The notes beneath the pieces were generated by a model that saw nothing but the letters and a program-made list of their open reading frames with translations, had not been told where the DNA came from and ran no database searches. From positions 79,052-143,051 of the forward strand of contig DASVCS010000025.1 in NCBI GenBank assembly GCA_036381495.1: DNA of 64,000 nt, read 5' to 3'. The stretch is from DASVCS01 sp036381495 (GTDB lineage: Bacteria; Gemmatimonadota; Gemmatimonadetes; Longimicrobiales; RSA9). The translations under genes were made by a program, and so were the position numbers. Positions 8,181 to 16,190 of the stretch are shown here, in pieces (position 1 is the first letter of the stretch; every line of letters begins with the position of its first letter).

Positions 8181-9275
8181 CGCGACCGCCCCCACGATCT
8201 CCTCGAACTGCTCCGCCCGGTGCCCACAGGTGTGGCGCGCGCGGATGGTCTCGAGTCCGTTCTCCGCCAGCCGTGCGCGGGCTTCCTCGTCGCGCGAGAG
8301 GCGGAGCACCTGTTCGCGCATCTCGCCGGGCGAGCGGACGCGCAGGTAGTCGCGGTCCGCGCGGAAGAGGCCCTCGCGGTCCTCCCACGGCGTCGAGAGG
8401 AGCGGGATCCCGCACGCCAGCGCCTCGAACGGCCGGATCGTGGGGATCCCCGGAAGCCGGTCCAGGTACGGCCGCCGCGGGATGTGGACCGTCATCTTCG
8501 CGCGCGCGAACGCCTCGGGGACTTCGTGGTTCGCGAGCCAGCCGCGGAACTCGATCCCGGCGGCGGCGATCATCCGGCGCGCGGCATCCGGGTAGCGGAC
8601 GCCGTGCATCGCGAAGCGGAGCTGCCCGAGCCCGCGTGCCACGTCGACGAGGTACGCGCCGATCTCGGCCGACCGCTCCTCATCGCCCCAGTTGCCGATC
8701 CAGACGACGTCATCGATCCGCTCGCGCTCGAGCGGCCGGAACAGCGTGGTGTCCGCGGCCTCGTGGAACGTCCACGCGCGAGCCACACCGAACGCGTGCC
8801 GGTACACCTCGGCAAGCGACGCGCCGTACGCCAGCACGCCGTCGTAATCGTGCACGCCGAGCCGTGCGATCTCCTCCCGCGCGCTGACCGCCCGGTGGTG
8901 CGTGTCATGGAAGAGCGCCACGAAGTCGCCGCGCCGGCGTCGGAGCCGGCCGACCGCGCGGACCAGCTCCGGTTCATTGAACTCGTGGACGACGACCACG
9001 TCCGCCCCGGCGGTCAGCGCCGCGACCTCGGCTTCGAGGTCGTCGCACGCGCCGTACGTGCGGACGTCCAGCTCGGGGAAGGCCCGCGCGAACGCCACGA
9101 TCGGCCGCGCGCCGTGGTCCTCGAACAGGTGGTCCGTCGACCAGTTGCGCCACCGCTCGACCGGCACCACATCGTGGCCGCGCCGCTGGAGCGCGCGGAG
9201 CAGGCCGCGCAGGAAGTGGGCGTTGCCGTGGTTCCAGTCGCTGATCAGCGAATGCGCGAAGTAGACGATTCTCAT
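8175..9275 (-). CDS. CgeB-like glycosyltransferase
   Basis: A 366-residue GT-B glycosyltransferase, third member of the local paralogue set. The N-terminal signature is SLISDWNHGNAHFLRG. The C-terminal half has IRPFEALACGIPLLSTPWED, the usual donor-binding helix. Its start overlaps the stop of the upstream GT4-type gene by 4 nt. The final codons are Ala-Gly-TAG with the stop inside a GGGCTA repeat. It probably works on the same surface glycan as its neighbours; donor and acceptor are unknown. Confidence 0.88.
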   Translation of the reverse strand: MRIVYFAHSLISDWNHGNAHFLRGLLRALQRRGHDVVPVERWRNWSTDHLFEDHGARPIVAFARAFPELDVRTYGACDDLEAEVAALTAGADVVVVHEFNEPELVRAVGRLRRRRGDFVALFHDTHHRAVSAREEIARLGVHDYDGVLAYGASLAEVYRHAFGVARAWTFHEAADTTLFRPLERERIDDVVWIGNWGDEERSAEIGAYLVDVARGLGQLRFAMHGVRYPDAARRMIAAAGIEFRGWLANHEVPEAFARAKMTVHIPRRPYLDRLPGIPTIRPFEALACGIPLLSTPWEDREGLFRADRDYLRVRSPGEMREQVLRLSRDEEARARLAENGLETIRARHTCGHRAEQFEEIVGAVAG

Positions 9276-10402
9276 CGCCGCCCGTTCGCCGCGACGGGCT
9301 CGCGGGCGGCCGATTCCACTGCATCGCGGTACACGGCCTCGTACCGCTCCGCCATGCGCGCCGGCGTGTAGCGGGAGAGTGCGCGCGCACGCGCCGCGTC
9401 GGCCAGCGCCTTGCGCCGGTCCTCATCGCCGAGCAGCGCGAGCGCCGCCTCGGCCAGTGCACCCGCATCGCCCGGCGCGTAGAAGAGCGCACACCCGTCC
9501 CACAACTCGCGGAACGTCGGAATGTCGCTCAGGACCAGGGCACACCCCGCGAGCGCCGCCTCGAGCGGCGCGAGGCCGAACGGCTCGTAGCGCGATGTGG
9601 CCGTGTAGACCCGCGCCTGCGAGAGAAGCAGCCGCAGCTCCTCGGCGTCCAGCATCCCGACCCACTCGAGGCCCGGCGCATCCACCGGGAACGCCTCGCC
9701 CTCCGCCGGATGCGTGGCCGGCCCCGCCAGGACCACGCGCGCGCGCCCGGCCAGGAGCGCGGCCGCCGGGATCAGGTCTCGCGCGCCCTTCGCCTCATCC
9801 CACAGCCGCCCCGCCGCGACCACGACCGGCTCGCGGCGGGCGCGCCGCCGCGCGCGGAACCGCCGCGCCGACCGCCCGTTGTAGACCACCCGGACCGGGC
9901 CCAGCCCGTAGATCGATTCGATCTGCTGCGCGATCCAGCGCGACGGCGCCACGCGGACACGCGCGCCGCGCAACCCTTCCGCAACCCAGCGCCGGTAGCG
10001 CCGGAACCACGCATCGGCCGGCGGCTCCTCGCGCTTCACCGCACGCCACCAGCTCACCACGTCGCTGTGCGCCACCACCACGTGCGGCGCACCCAGCGCG
10101 AACGCACCGTAGTAGTACTGGTTCAGATGGATCACATCCGGCTGCTCCGCCTCGACCACCCGCCGCAGGGCCTCCACCGACGCGGAGAGTCCGGGCTCCG
10201 GCTCCGGCTCCCATTCGAGGGGCGACGGCAACAGCGTGACCGAGAGGTCCCGGTGCTTGGCCAGCCAGCTCCGCTGGACGGCGCCGGGCTCCCCCAGGAT
10301 GACCAGACACAGCGTGTGCCCCCGCGCCAGCAGCGCGTCGGTCAGCTCCTCCGTGTAGCTCCAGACGCCACCCGCAACGTCCGTCGTGATCAGGATGCGC
10401 AT
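9272..10402 (-). CDS. Glycosyltransferase family 4 protein
   Basis: A protein of about 376 residues with the GT-B fold of glycogen-synthase-like GT4 enzymes. The N-terminus is MRILITTDVAGGVWSYTEEL. The C-terminal domain has VVVAAGRLWDEAKGARDLI and the E(x7)E region SRYEPFGLAPLEAALAGCAL. I take ATG 10402 as start because it opens the canonical N-terminus; ATG 10417 in the same frame is possible. It overlaps the CgeB-like gene by 4 nt. It lies 35 nt after the epimerase gene and is co-directional, suggesting an operon. Confidence 0.9.
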   Translation of the reverse strand: MRILITTDVAGGVWSYTEELTDALLARGHTLCLVILGEPGAVQRSWLAKHRDLSVTLLPSPLEWEPEPEPGLSASVEALRRVVEAEQPDVIHLNQYYYGAFALGAPHVVVAHSDVVSWWRAVKREEPPADAWFRRYRRWVAEGLRGARVRVAPSRWIAQQIESIYGLGPVRVVYNGRSARRFRARRRARREPVVVAAGRLWDEAKGARDLIPAAALLAGRARVVLAGPATHPAEGEAFPVDAPGLEWVGMLDAEELRLLLSQARVYTATSRYEPFGLAPLEAALAGCALVLSDIPTFRELWDGCALFYAPGDAGALAEAALALLGDEDRRKALADAARARALSRYTPARMAERYEAVYRDAVESAAREPVAANGRR

Positions 10403-10437
10403 CGCGTTCGAACCCATCCGCCGCGCGGCCTCGACGC

Positions 10438-11511
10438 TCACGCCGACAGCGACTGCGCCGTTCGCGCCGCCCGCGACGGCAGCACGATCGTGGCGTTCTC
10501 CCGGATCCACGTCACCAGCCGGTGCAACCCCTCCTCTTTCGCCACCCGCGGCTGCCAGCCCAGTTCGCGCCCGATCTTCCCGATGTCACTCACGTAGATC
10601 CGCTGGTCGCCCGGCCGCCACGGCGCGTGCCGCCGCTCGATCCGGCGCCCCAGCTCCGCTTCCAGGAGATCCAACAGCTCCAACAGCGAGATCGTGTTCC
10701 TTACGCCTCCTCCCACGTTGAAGACCCGGCCCGGCTTCTGCCGCGCCGCTTCCACGCTCCGCAACATCGCCTCGATCAGATCATCCACGAACAGGATGTC
10801 CCGAACCTGCTTCCCATCGCCGTACAGCGTGATGGTCTGTCCGGCCAGCGCCGAGATCACGAAGTGCGCGACCCACCCCTGGTCTTCGGTACCGAACTGC
10901 CGCGGCCCGTAGATACAGCTCATCCGGAACACCGTCGTCGGCAGCTCGTAGATCCGCGCGTAATCCCTGACGTACTGGTCCGCCGCGCCCTTCGAGCAGC
11001 CATAGGGCGAGTAGAAGTCCAGCGGCTGCGACTCCGTGATCCCGCGCCGTCCATCCCGGAAGAGGTAGCGCGTCCCGTTCGGCACCGCCGCCACGCCCGC
11101 CAGCTCGCCGTAGACCTTGTTCGTCGAGGTGAACAGCACGGCCGGCGGATCCGCCAGCGGACGCGCGGCCTGCAACACGTTCAGCGTGCCGCCCGCGTTC
11201 ACCGAGAAGTCGTGGCCCGGATCCACGACGGACGAAGTGACCGCGACCTGCGCGGCAAGGTGATAGACCGTGTGCGCCCGGCGGACCACCCGCCGTACGC
11301 CATCCGCATCGCGGACATCCCCGATCTCGACCTCGAGGCGACCCGGATGACGGCTCAGCAGCCAGCGAAGGTTCCGCTCCGCTCCCAATCGCGAGAGATT
11401 GTCGTATATCAGCACGCGCTGGCCGCGCCGCAGGAGCGCGTCGGCCAGATTGCTGCCGATGAAGCCGGCGCCTCCCGTGATCAGCGCGACCCTGTCGGTT
11501 CCCTCACTCAT
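10438..11511 (-). CDS. NAD-dependent sugar epimerase (CDP-paratose 2-epimerase-like)
   Basis: A 357-residue short-chain dehydrogenase of the extended type acting on a sugar nucleotide. The NAD motif ALITGGAGFIGSNLAD is near residues 9-24. The catalytic Tyr-Lys pair is in DFYSPYGCSKGAADQYVRDY. The segment FTSTNKVYG resembles CDP-paratose/CDP-tyvelose 2-epimerases more than GalE, so that subgroup is my best guess. It is the first gene of the minus-strand glycan operon and faces the divergent glycoside hydrolase across 353 bp. The substrate is inferred, not shown. Confidence 0.88.
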   Translation of the reverse strand: MSEGTDRVALITGGAGFIGSNLADALLRRGQRVLIYDNLSRLGAERNLRWLLSRHPGRLEVEIGDVRDADGVRRVVRRAHTVYHLAAQVAVTSSVVDPGHDFSVNAGGTLNVLQAARPLADPPAVLFTSTNKVYGELAGVAAVPNGTRYLFRDGRRGITESQPLDFYSPYGCSKGAADQYVRDYARIYELPTTVFRMSCIYGPRQFGTEDQGWVAHFVISALAGQTITLYGDGKQVRDILFVDDLIEAMLRSVEAARQKPGRVFNVGGGVRNTISLLELLDLLEAELGRRIERRHAPWRPGDQRIYVSDIGKIGRELGWQPRVAKEEGLHRLVTWIRENATIVLPSRAARTAQSLSA

Positions 11512-11864
11512 TCGCGTCTCCACCGTACAGCGGCCGAAGCCGCGGTCCCCTCCCCGCCGGCACGCCCGACCGCCGCGCCCGGCGCGACGCCGACGGGACC
11601 CGGATCGCGCTCGTCCGCTCAGTCGATGTGCATCGAATCGCGGCCGGCGTCCGTGGGAGTATGCGCCCCTCCTCCGACGAGTGAAACGGGATGGCCAGCG
11701 GTGGGGTGCTTCAAGATGTGTACCATCGAGGTCCACGCGTTGCCGGCCGCGCGCGACGATCCTCCACCGCGCTCCGTGGAACGCGCCTTGCACCGCGGCC
11801 CTCGCCCGGAGCCTCGCGCGAACACCCGATCCGAACGCCGACCGTCGCAGGGAGCGCCCGTGTC
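11512..11864. promoter_or_regulatory. Divergent intergenic region with a palindrome
   Basis: This 353-bp gap separates the divergent epimerase and glycoside hydrolase genes and must hold both promoters. A near-palindrome, TCGATG-TG-CATCGA, lies at 11623-11636 and could be an operator. I see no convincing sigma-70 promoter pair and no gene. The overlapping open frames run antisense or are low-complexity. Confidence 0.4.
11623..11636. promoter_or_regulatory. Candidate operator palindrome
   Basis: TCGATG-TG-CATCGA is a 6-bp inverted repeat with a 2-nt spacer between divergent glycan genes. Its position about 110 bp from the epimerase start and 230 bp from the hydrolase start would allow control of either. 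No regulator is encoded next to it, so this is only a candidate. Confidence 0.3.
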
Positions 11865-12749
11865 ATGATCGAAGCGATCATGCTCTGGAACGAGCCGAAC
11901 AACGTCTCGCACTGGGACCGGGAGCTCGACCCCGACTGGTCGATCTTCGCGGCCATGACCACCCTGGCCGCGGCCGAGATCCGCGAACTCGCGCCCGACG
12001 TCCGCCGCGTGCTCGGCGGCATCAGCCCCATCGATGCCCGCTTCCTCCGACGCCTGCGCGGCTACGGCCTCCTCGACCAGGTCGACGTCCTCGCACTCCA
12101 CGGTTTCCCCTACGATTGGAACCTGTGGCACGCCGAGGAATGGCCCGCCAAGGTCGCCGCGATCCGCAACGAGTTCGGCCTGCCGGTCTGGGTCACCGAG
12201 ACCGGCGTCAGCAGTTGGGCATCCGACGCCAACATGACCTGGGGGCTGCGGCGGATGGCGCCGCTGCTCCGAGCCGCATCCGAACGCGTGCACTGGTACA
12301 CGCTGATCGACCTGCCACCCGATCGGGAGGCGACCACGCGGCACGGCGCCGCGGAGGGGTCCGCCTACTGGCGTCACTTCCATTTCGGGCTGCTCGCCGC
12401 GGACGGCGCGCCCAAGCGCGCCCTCGCCGCCTTCGATCCACGCCTCGGCCTGTGTCAATGGCTGCACTTCCGTGATCACGACCGGCTCGACCTGACCGTG
12501 CAGTGGCTGCACCGCCTCGGAGTCCGCCACGTCCGCACCGGGCTCTCCTGGGCCGAGTGGCACCTGCCCGGCGGCGCGGAGTGGCTCGATCGCATCGTCG
12601 AGGCCTTCGCCCCGTTCCAGACGACGCTCACCCTCTGCTTCACCCCGCCCTCGCTCGGCGTCCGACCGCACCACACTTCGCCTCCACGCGACATCGGCGA
12701 ATTCGCCCGCTTCGCGCGCTGGGTCGCCGACCGCTACCTCAGGGGGTGA
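11865..12749 (+). CDS. Glycoside hydrolase (clan GH-A, GH39-like)
   Basis: A 294-residue TIM-barrel hydrolase. The acid/base motif is IMLWNEPNN near residue 8 and the nucleophile lies in PVWVTETGVSSW near residue 110, the typical Asn-Glu-Pro / Thr-Glu-Thr spacing of clan GH-A. Unlike many relatives it starts almost at the acid/base strand, so either the N-terminal barrel strands are missing or the true start lies further upstream in non-homologous-looking sequence. It sits convergent with the methyltransferase (10 bp gap). It may trim or remodel the glycan made by this cluster. Confidence 0.8.
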   Translation: MIEAIMLWNEPNNVSHWDRELDPDWSIFAAMTTLAAAEIRELAPDVRRVLGGISPIDARFLRRLRGYGLLDQVDVLALHGFPYDWNLWHAEEWPAKVAAIRNEFGLPVWVTETGVSSWASDANMTWGLRRMAPLLRAASERVHWYTLIDLPPDREATTRHGAAEGSAYWRHFHFGLLAADGAPKRALAAFDPRLGLCQWLHFRDHDRLDLTVQWLHRLGVRHVRTGLSWAEWHLPGGAEWLDRIVEAFAPFQTTLTLCFTPPSLGVRPHHTSPPRDIGEFARFARWVADRYLRG

Positions 12750-12759
12750 GGCGTCGGAC

Positions 12760-13491
12760 TCACGCCGGCTCGCAGATCCAGATCTCCGTCGACGGATGGG
12801 CCACGATCCGCAGCCCCGCGGAACGCAGCATCGCCTCCATCCCCGATTCGTTCGGGATCCACCAGTTCGTGGGATCTCCCGCGTAGCTCCGCTCGACGAA
12901 GTGCATGCAGGGGAAGCGCGGGTGCTCGAACATCGCTCGCTCGTCGATCGGCGCGTCGGCCGGCACCGACAGCATCCCCGGAACGCCACGGACCATGGAT
13001 TGGACGACGAGCCGCTCACGTGGCAGCTTCGCCACCTTGTCCAGCGCGTACAGCGGGTAGCGGAGATGGTACAGCACACCCATGAACAGGACGTAGTCGA
13101 AACGCCCGCCCAGTGCGTCGACCTCGTAGACGTCCATGCGCCGGTAATCGATGTCGAGCCCGTTCACCTCCGCCGCCCAGCGAGCCTGCGCCAGATAGCG
13201 CTCGTCGTGGTCGATCCCCACCACCTCCGCGCCCCGCCGCCGCAGCCGCTGCGCATAGAACCCCGCGTTGCACCCGATGTCCAGCACCGTCCTCCCCGTC
13301 AGCTCCTCCGGGAGATACGGCGCCACCAACCGCCACATCTCGTCCAGGAAGTTGCCCAGCGGATGGTCCGGCGCGGTCCGCACCCCCTGCGCCAACTCCA
13401 GGTCATGGAACCACGGGCCCAACTCCGCCACCCGCCGGCGCAACGCCTCCAACGACCACGACGTGCGTCCTCCGGAAGCGACCGGTTCCAC
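12760..13491 (-). CDS. SAM-dependent methyltransferase, CmoB-like
   Basis: A class I methyltransferase of about 243 residues. Motif I is TVLDIGCNAGFYAQRLRRRG, followed by VVGIDHDERYLAQARWAAEV. The N-terminal pattern ELGPWFHDLELAQGVRTAPD and the tail DPTNWWIPN match, from memory, the TIGR04290 (Rta_06860) group, which occurs in glycan-type clusters. I place the start at GTG 13491 because upstream sequence crosses a terminator; its GGGGGG ribosome site is unusually close, so the start is uncertain. It may methylate a sugar or glycan intermediate. Confidence 0.82.
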   Translation of the reverse strand: MEPVASGGRTSWSLEALRRRVAELGPWFHDLELAQGVRTAPDHPLGNFLDEMWRLVAPYLPEELTGRTVLDIGCNAGFYAQRLRRRGAEVVGIDHDERYLAQARWAAEVNGLDIDYRRMDVYEVDALGGRFDYVLFMGVLYHLRYPLYALDKVAKLPRERLVVQSMVRGVPGMLSVPADAPIDERAMFEHPRFPCMHFVERSYAGDPTNWWIPNESGMEAMLRSAGLRIVAHPSTEIWICEPA

Positions 13492-13588
13492 CTTCCCCCC
13501 TTCGCTGCCTGCTCCGGATCTCGACGATCGGCACCGGAACGCACCGGGGCGGGCAAGAAACGTTCCGCCGGCACCGCCCCCCACAAGA

Positions 13589-13621
13589 GAAAAAGCCCCC
13601 GGCCGAACACGGACCGGGGGC
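13589..13621 (-). terminator. Rho-independent terminator
   Basis: An 8-bp GC stem, GCCCCCGG (13595-13602) with CCGGGGGC (13614-13621), is followed on the minus strand by TTTTTCTC. It lies 22 bp after the small Pro-rich gene and before the methyltransferase gene, so the methyltransferase must have its own promoter between about 13491 and 13589. Confidence 0.85.
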
Positions 13622-13643
13622 ACATCGATCGCCAACTCCCGCA

Positions 13644-13844
13644 CTACAGTCGGTTCCCGATCGGGATCCCCGGCTCCGCGAACTCCCGGTCCGGGTCATA
13701 TGGCTTCGGCATCCAATCCGGCTCCTCGGACCGCTCCGGTCCAACGGGCTCCGGCTCTTCTTCCGGCTCGTACGGCGGCTCCACCCCCGGCGCACCGGGC
13801 TTCGGCACCGGCTTGTCGGGGTTCGGCCCCGGCACTGTCGCCAT
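13644..13844 (-). CDS. Small Pro/Glu-rich protein
   Basis: A 66-residue acidic protein made largely of Pro, Glu and Gly, with no predicted helix or membrane segment. The sequence opens MATVPGPNPDKPVPKPG. A perfect AAGGAGG ribosome site 6-7 nt before ATG 13844 and a terminator right after the gene indicate that it is expressed. It resembles in composition, not in sequence, the protein at 25905-26141. The function is unknown; it is probably intrinsically disordered. Confidence 0.75.
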   Translation of the reverse strand: MATVPGPNPDKPVPKPGAPGVEPPYEPEEEPEPVGPERSEEPDWMPKPYDPDREFAEPGIPIGNRL

Positions 13845-13949
13845 CGCGTACCTCCTTGTCTGGCATAGCACAGCGCGCTTCCGCGCCGGAAACATATGGC
13901 GCAGATGGCGTGCCATCCGACGCCCTACACGAAGGCAGCCGAACCCGGT

Positions 13950-14549
13950 TCACGACAGCGGAGCGGCAACCTCGCGGCGCCGGACGACGACGAAGCGCGT
14001 CCGGTTGTCGGCGCGGTCCTGGATCCCTTCCACGAGGATGGCGAGGCCGTAGCGTTGGGCGGCGGCGTGGCCGGCGATCGCGGCCTGGGCCGGATCGCGG
14101 GCGGCGGCGATGGCGCGGGCGGCGCCGGCGGTGTCGGAATCGACTACGACCCGCACGCCCGGATGCGCAGCGAGGAAGCGCGTGCACTGGGCGAGCGCGA
14201 TCGGGTGCGACCGCACCAGTCCGAGTCGGGCGAGGGTGGCGCCGGGCACTCCGATCAGGCACTGGCGGATCGGCCGGACGACGTCGCCGACGACTTGGAG
14301 CGCGGGGGAGCGGACGATGGCGGCGGCCTCGGCGACCGTCCCCGCAATGGTGTTCTCGATGGGGAGCACGCCGCAATCCGCCTCTCCACTCAGGATCGCG
14401 GCCCGGACGTCGGCGAACCCGTGACAGGGGACGGGGCGCGCGCGGCTGCCGAAGAGGTGGCGGATCGCCTCTTCGCCGAATGCGGCGGGCTCACCCTGGA
14501 ATGCGACCCGCACGGGCGACGGGGCGGCGTGGGCGGTGCCGGGGCTCAC
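13950..14549 (-). CDS. pheA: Prephenate dehydratase without ACT domain
   Basis: A 199-residue prephenate dehydratase, converting prephenate to phenylpyruvate in Phe synthesis. The PDT domain shows VAFQGEPAAFGEEA, the GVLPIENTIAGTV loop and the catalytic TRF motif in DNRTRFVVV close to the C-terminus. The usual 80-90-residue ACT regulatory domain is missing: the protein ends 10 residues after TRF. Feedback control by Phe binding is therefore not expected in this polypeptide, which fits control by the upstream attenuator. GTG start overlaps the chorismate mutase stop (GTGA). Confidence 0.93.
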   Translation of the reverse strand: MSPGTAHAAPSPVRVAFQGEPAAFGEEAIRHLFGSRARPVPCHGFADVRAAILSGEADCGVLPIENTIAGTVAEAAAIVRSPALQVVGDVVRPIRQCLIGVPGATLARLGLVRSHPIALAQCTRFLAAHPGVRVVVDSDTAGAARAIAAARDPAQAAIAGHAAAQRYGLAILVEGIQDRADNRTRFVVVRRREVAAPLS

Positions 14550-14923
14550 GGCTGTCCGTCCTGCCGTTGGGCGCGTCGGCAGAGGCCGATGAGGGACCAG
14601 AAGATGGTGCGGATGTCCTCGGCATCGATGCCGGCGTCGCGGGCGTAGGCGGCGGCGCGGCGGACCACGGCGGCCTCGCGGGCGGGGTCGAGGGTCGGTA
14701 GTCCGGCCGTGCGCTTGATCGCGCCGATGGCGCGGGCGTGGCGGACCCGTTCCGCGGCGAGACGGACGAGATCCCGGTCGATCCGTTCGATCTCGTCACG
14801 CAGGCGCTCGAGCCGGGGGTCGGGCGTCGGTCCGGGCGTTCGGTCCGGTGTGGCCGGCGAGGCGGCGCGCCGGCGTGGGGTCGTGTCGGTCCGGGATTTC
14901 CGGGTGGATCCGCGCGCCGTCAC
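14546..14923 (-). CDS. Chorismate mutase, AroQ type
   Basis: A 125-residue AroQ-type helical chorismate mutase that rearranges chorismate to prephenate. The catalytic first helix reads RLRDEIERIDRDLVRLAAER and is followed by the Lys-containing HARAIGAIKR turn and the third-helix region IFWSLIGLCRRAQ. The first 40 residues are Arg/Thr/Pro-rich and probably disordered. I set the start at GTG 14923, which has a GGGGAGG ribosome site and overlaps the DAHP synthase TGA (GTGA); ATG 14944 is the alternative. It is encoded between aroF and pheA, giving the chorismate to phenylpyruvate path in one transcript. Confidence 0.9.
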   Translation of the reverse strand: MTARGSTRKSRTDTTPRRRAASPATPDRTPGPTPDPRLERLRDEIERIDRDLVRLAAERVRHARAIGAIKRTAGLPTLDPAREAAVVRRAAAYARDAGIDAEDIRTIFWSLIGLCRRAQRQDGQP

Positions 14924-16110
14924 GCCGCCACCTCCCCGGCGCATGCCGGCATGTCGGTCGCGCGGCGGGCGGTGGCGCGCCGACGGCTCGTGGGGGCCCT
15001 GGTCGGCTCCGCACGCTCGGAGGGCGCGAGAGTCGCGGGGCGCCCAGCGCCCGACCCGGTCGTGGCGGCCGGCGCGTGCTCGTGCGCGGCGAGCGATCGG
15101 CCGGCGGCTTCGGCGAACGGCCGCAGGCGTCGCATCAGCGCGGCGAAGGCGCGGGGCGTCAGCGACTGTTCGCCGTCGGACAGCGCCGTCGCGGGCTCGG
15201 GGTGGACCTCGATGATGAGACCGTCCGCGCCCGCCGCGACGGCGGCGAACGCCAGGGGCGCCACCAGGTCCGCACGTCCGCCGGCGTGGCTCGGATCGAC
15301 GATCACCGGCAGGTGTGTCTCCGCCTTGAGCACCGGGACGGCGGCGATGTCGAGGGTGTTGCGGGTCTCCATGCCGAACGTCCGGATCCCGCGTTCGCAG
15401 AGGATCACGTCCCGGTTGCCCTGCGCGAGGACGTATTCGGCGGCGAGGAGCAGTTCCCGGATCGTGGCGGAGGGGCCGCGCTTGAGCAGCACGGGACGCC
15501 GGATCCGGCCGACCTCGGCGAGCAACGGGAAGTTCTGCATGTTGCGCGCGCCGATCTGGAGGACATCCGCGTGTTCGGCCACGCATTCGACCTGGCGGGG
15601 GTCGAGGACCTCCGTGACGACGGGCAATCCCGTCGCGGCACGGACCTCCGAGAGCATCCCGAGCGCCTCCTCTCCCAAACCCTGGAACGCGTACGGCGAG
15701 GTGCGCGGCTTGAATGCGCCACCGCGCAGCATCGTGGCACCTGCGCGCCGGACCTGCCGCGCGGTGCGGCGCAGCATCCGTCGTCCTTCCACCGAACACG
15801 GCCCTGCAATGATCGCGAGCGTGCGTCCGCCCACGGCCGTGCCGTCCTCGTCTCCCACGCGGACGATGCTCGGGCCGGCCGTGGACTCGCGCGCCGCCAG
15901 CCGGTACGGCCGGGCCACCGTCGCCACGCCTTCGACGCCGGGCAGGACCCGGAGTTCGGCCGGATCCAATGCCGCATCGCCGCTGCATCCGATGACGACC
16001 CGCCGCCGTGAGCGGGACAGGTGAGTGCGTGCGCCGGACGCCTCGACACGCTCGCGGATGCCGTCCAGCTCCGCGTCCGTGAGTCCGGCTCGAGTCGTGA
16101 TGATGATCAT
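14920..16110 (-). CDS. aroF: 3-deoxy-7-phosphoheptulonate synthase (DAHP synthase type Ib)
   Basis: A 396-residue protein that condenses PEP and erythrose-4-phosphate, the entry step of aromatic synthesis. An N-terminal ferredoxin-like domain (1-70) precedes the barrel: IIAGPCSVEG, GGAFKPRTSPYAFQGLG, ILCERGIRTFG and VDPSHAGGRADL. This domain order is type Ib, in which the N-terminal domain mediates feedback. About 60 C-terminal residues are low-complexity Ala/Arg/Thr. The chosen ATG 16110 has a TGGAGGCAGG ribosome site; an in-frame extension to 16158 runs through the terminator hairpin and is rejected. Confidence 0.95.
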   Translation of the reverse strand: MIIITTRAGLTDAELDGIRERVEASGARTHLSRSRRRVVIGCSGDAALDPAELRVLPGVEGVATVARPYRLAARESTAGPSIVRVGDEDGTAVGGRTLAIIAGPCSVEGRRMLRRTARQVRRAGATMLRGGAFKPRTSPYAFQGLGEEALGMLSEVRAATGLPVVTEVLDPRQVECVAEHADVLQIGARNMQNFPLLAEVGRIRRPVLLKRGPSATIRELLLAAEYVLAQGNRDVILCERGIRTFGMETRNTLDIAAVPVLKAETHLPVIVDPSHAGGRADLVAPLAFAAVAAGADGLIIEVHPEPATALSDGEQSLTPRAFAALMRRLRPFAEAAGRSLAAHEHAPAATTGSGAGRPATLAPSERAEPTRAPTSRRRATARRATDMPACAGEVAA

Positions 16111-16130
16111 GGCCGCCTGCCTCCAGGAAC

Positions 16131-16166
16131 GAAAAAAGCGGCCCGTGGATCGTTCCACGGGCCGCT
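16131..16166 (-). terminator. Attenuator terminator upstream of aroF
   Basis: A perfect 13-bp stem (16137-16149 with 16154-16166, AGCGGCCCGTGGA / TCCACGGGCCGCT), loop TCGT, is followed on the minus strand by six T residues. It lies between the leader-peptide stop (16191) and the aroF start (16110), so it can only prevent expression of the aromatic operon. Its 5' arm contains CCCGTGG, which can instead pair with CCACGGG at 16219-16225. Confidence 0.92.
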
Positions 16167-16190
16167 CGTGAACTGCCGGAGCGCTACGCG

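Noticed and set aside
225..13491. Glycan region considered as a prophage or integrative element
   Set aside because: No integrase, attachment repeats or tRNA boundary are visible, and the GC content does not shift.
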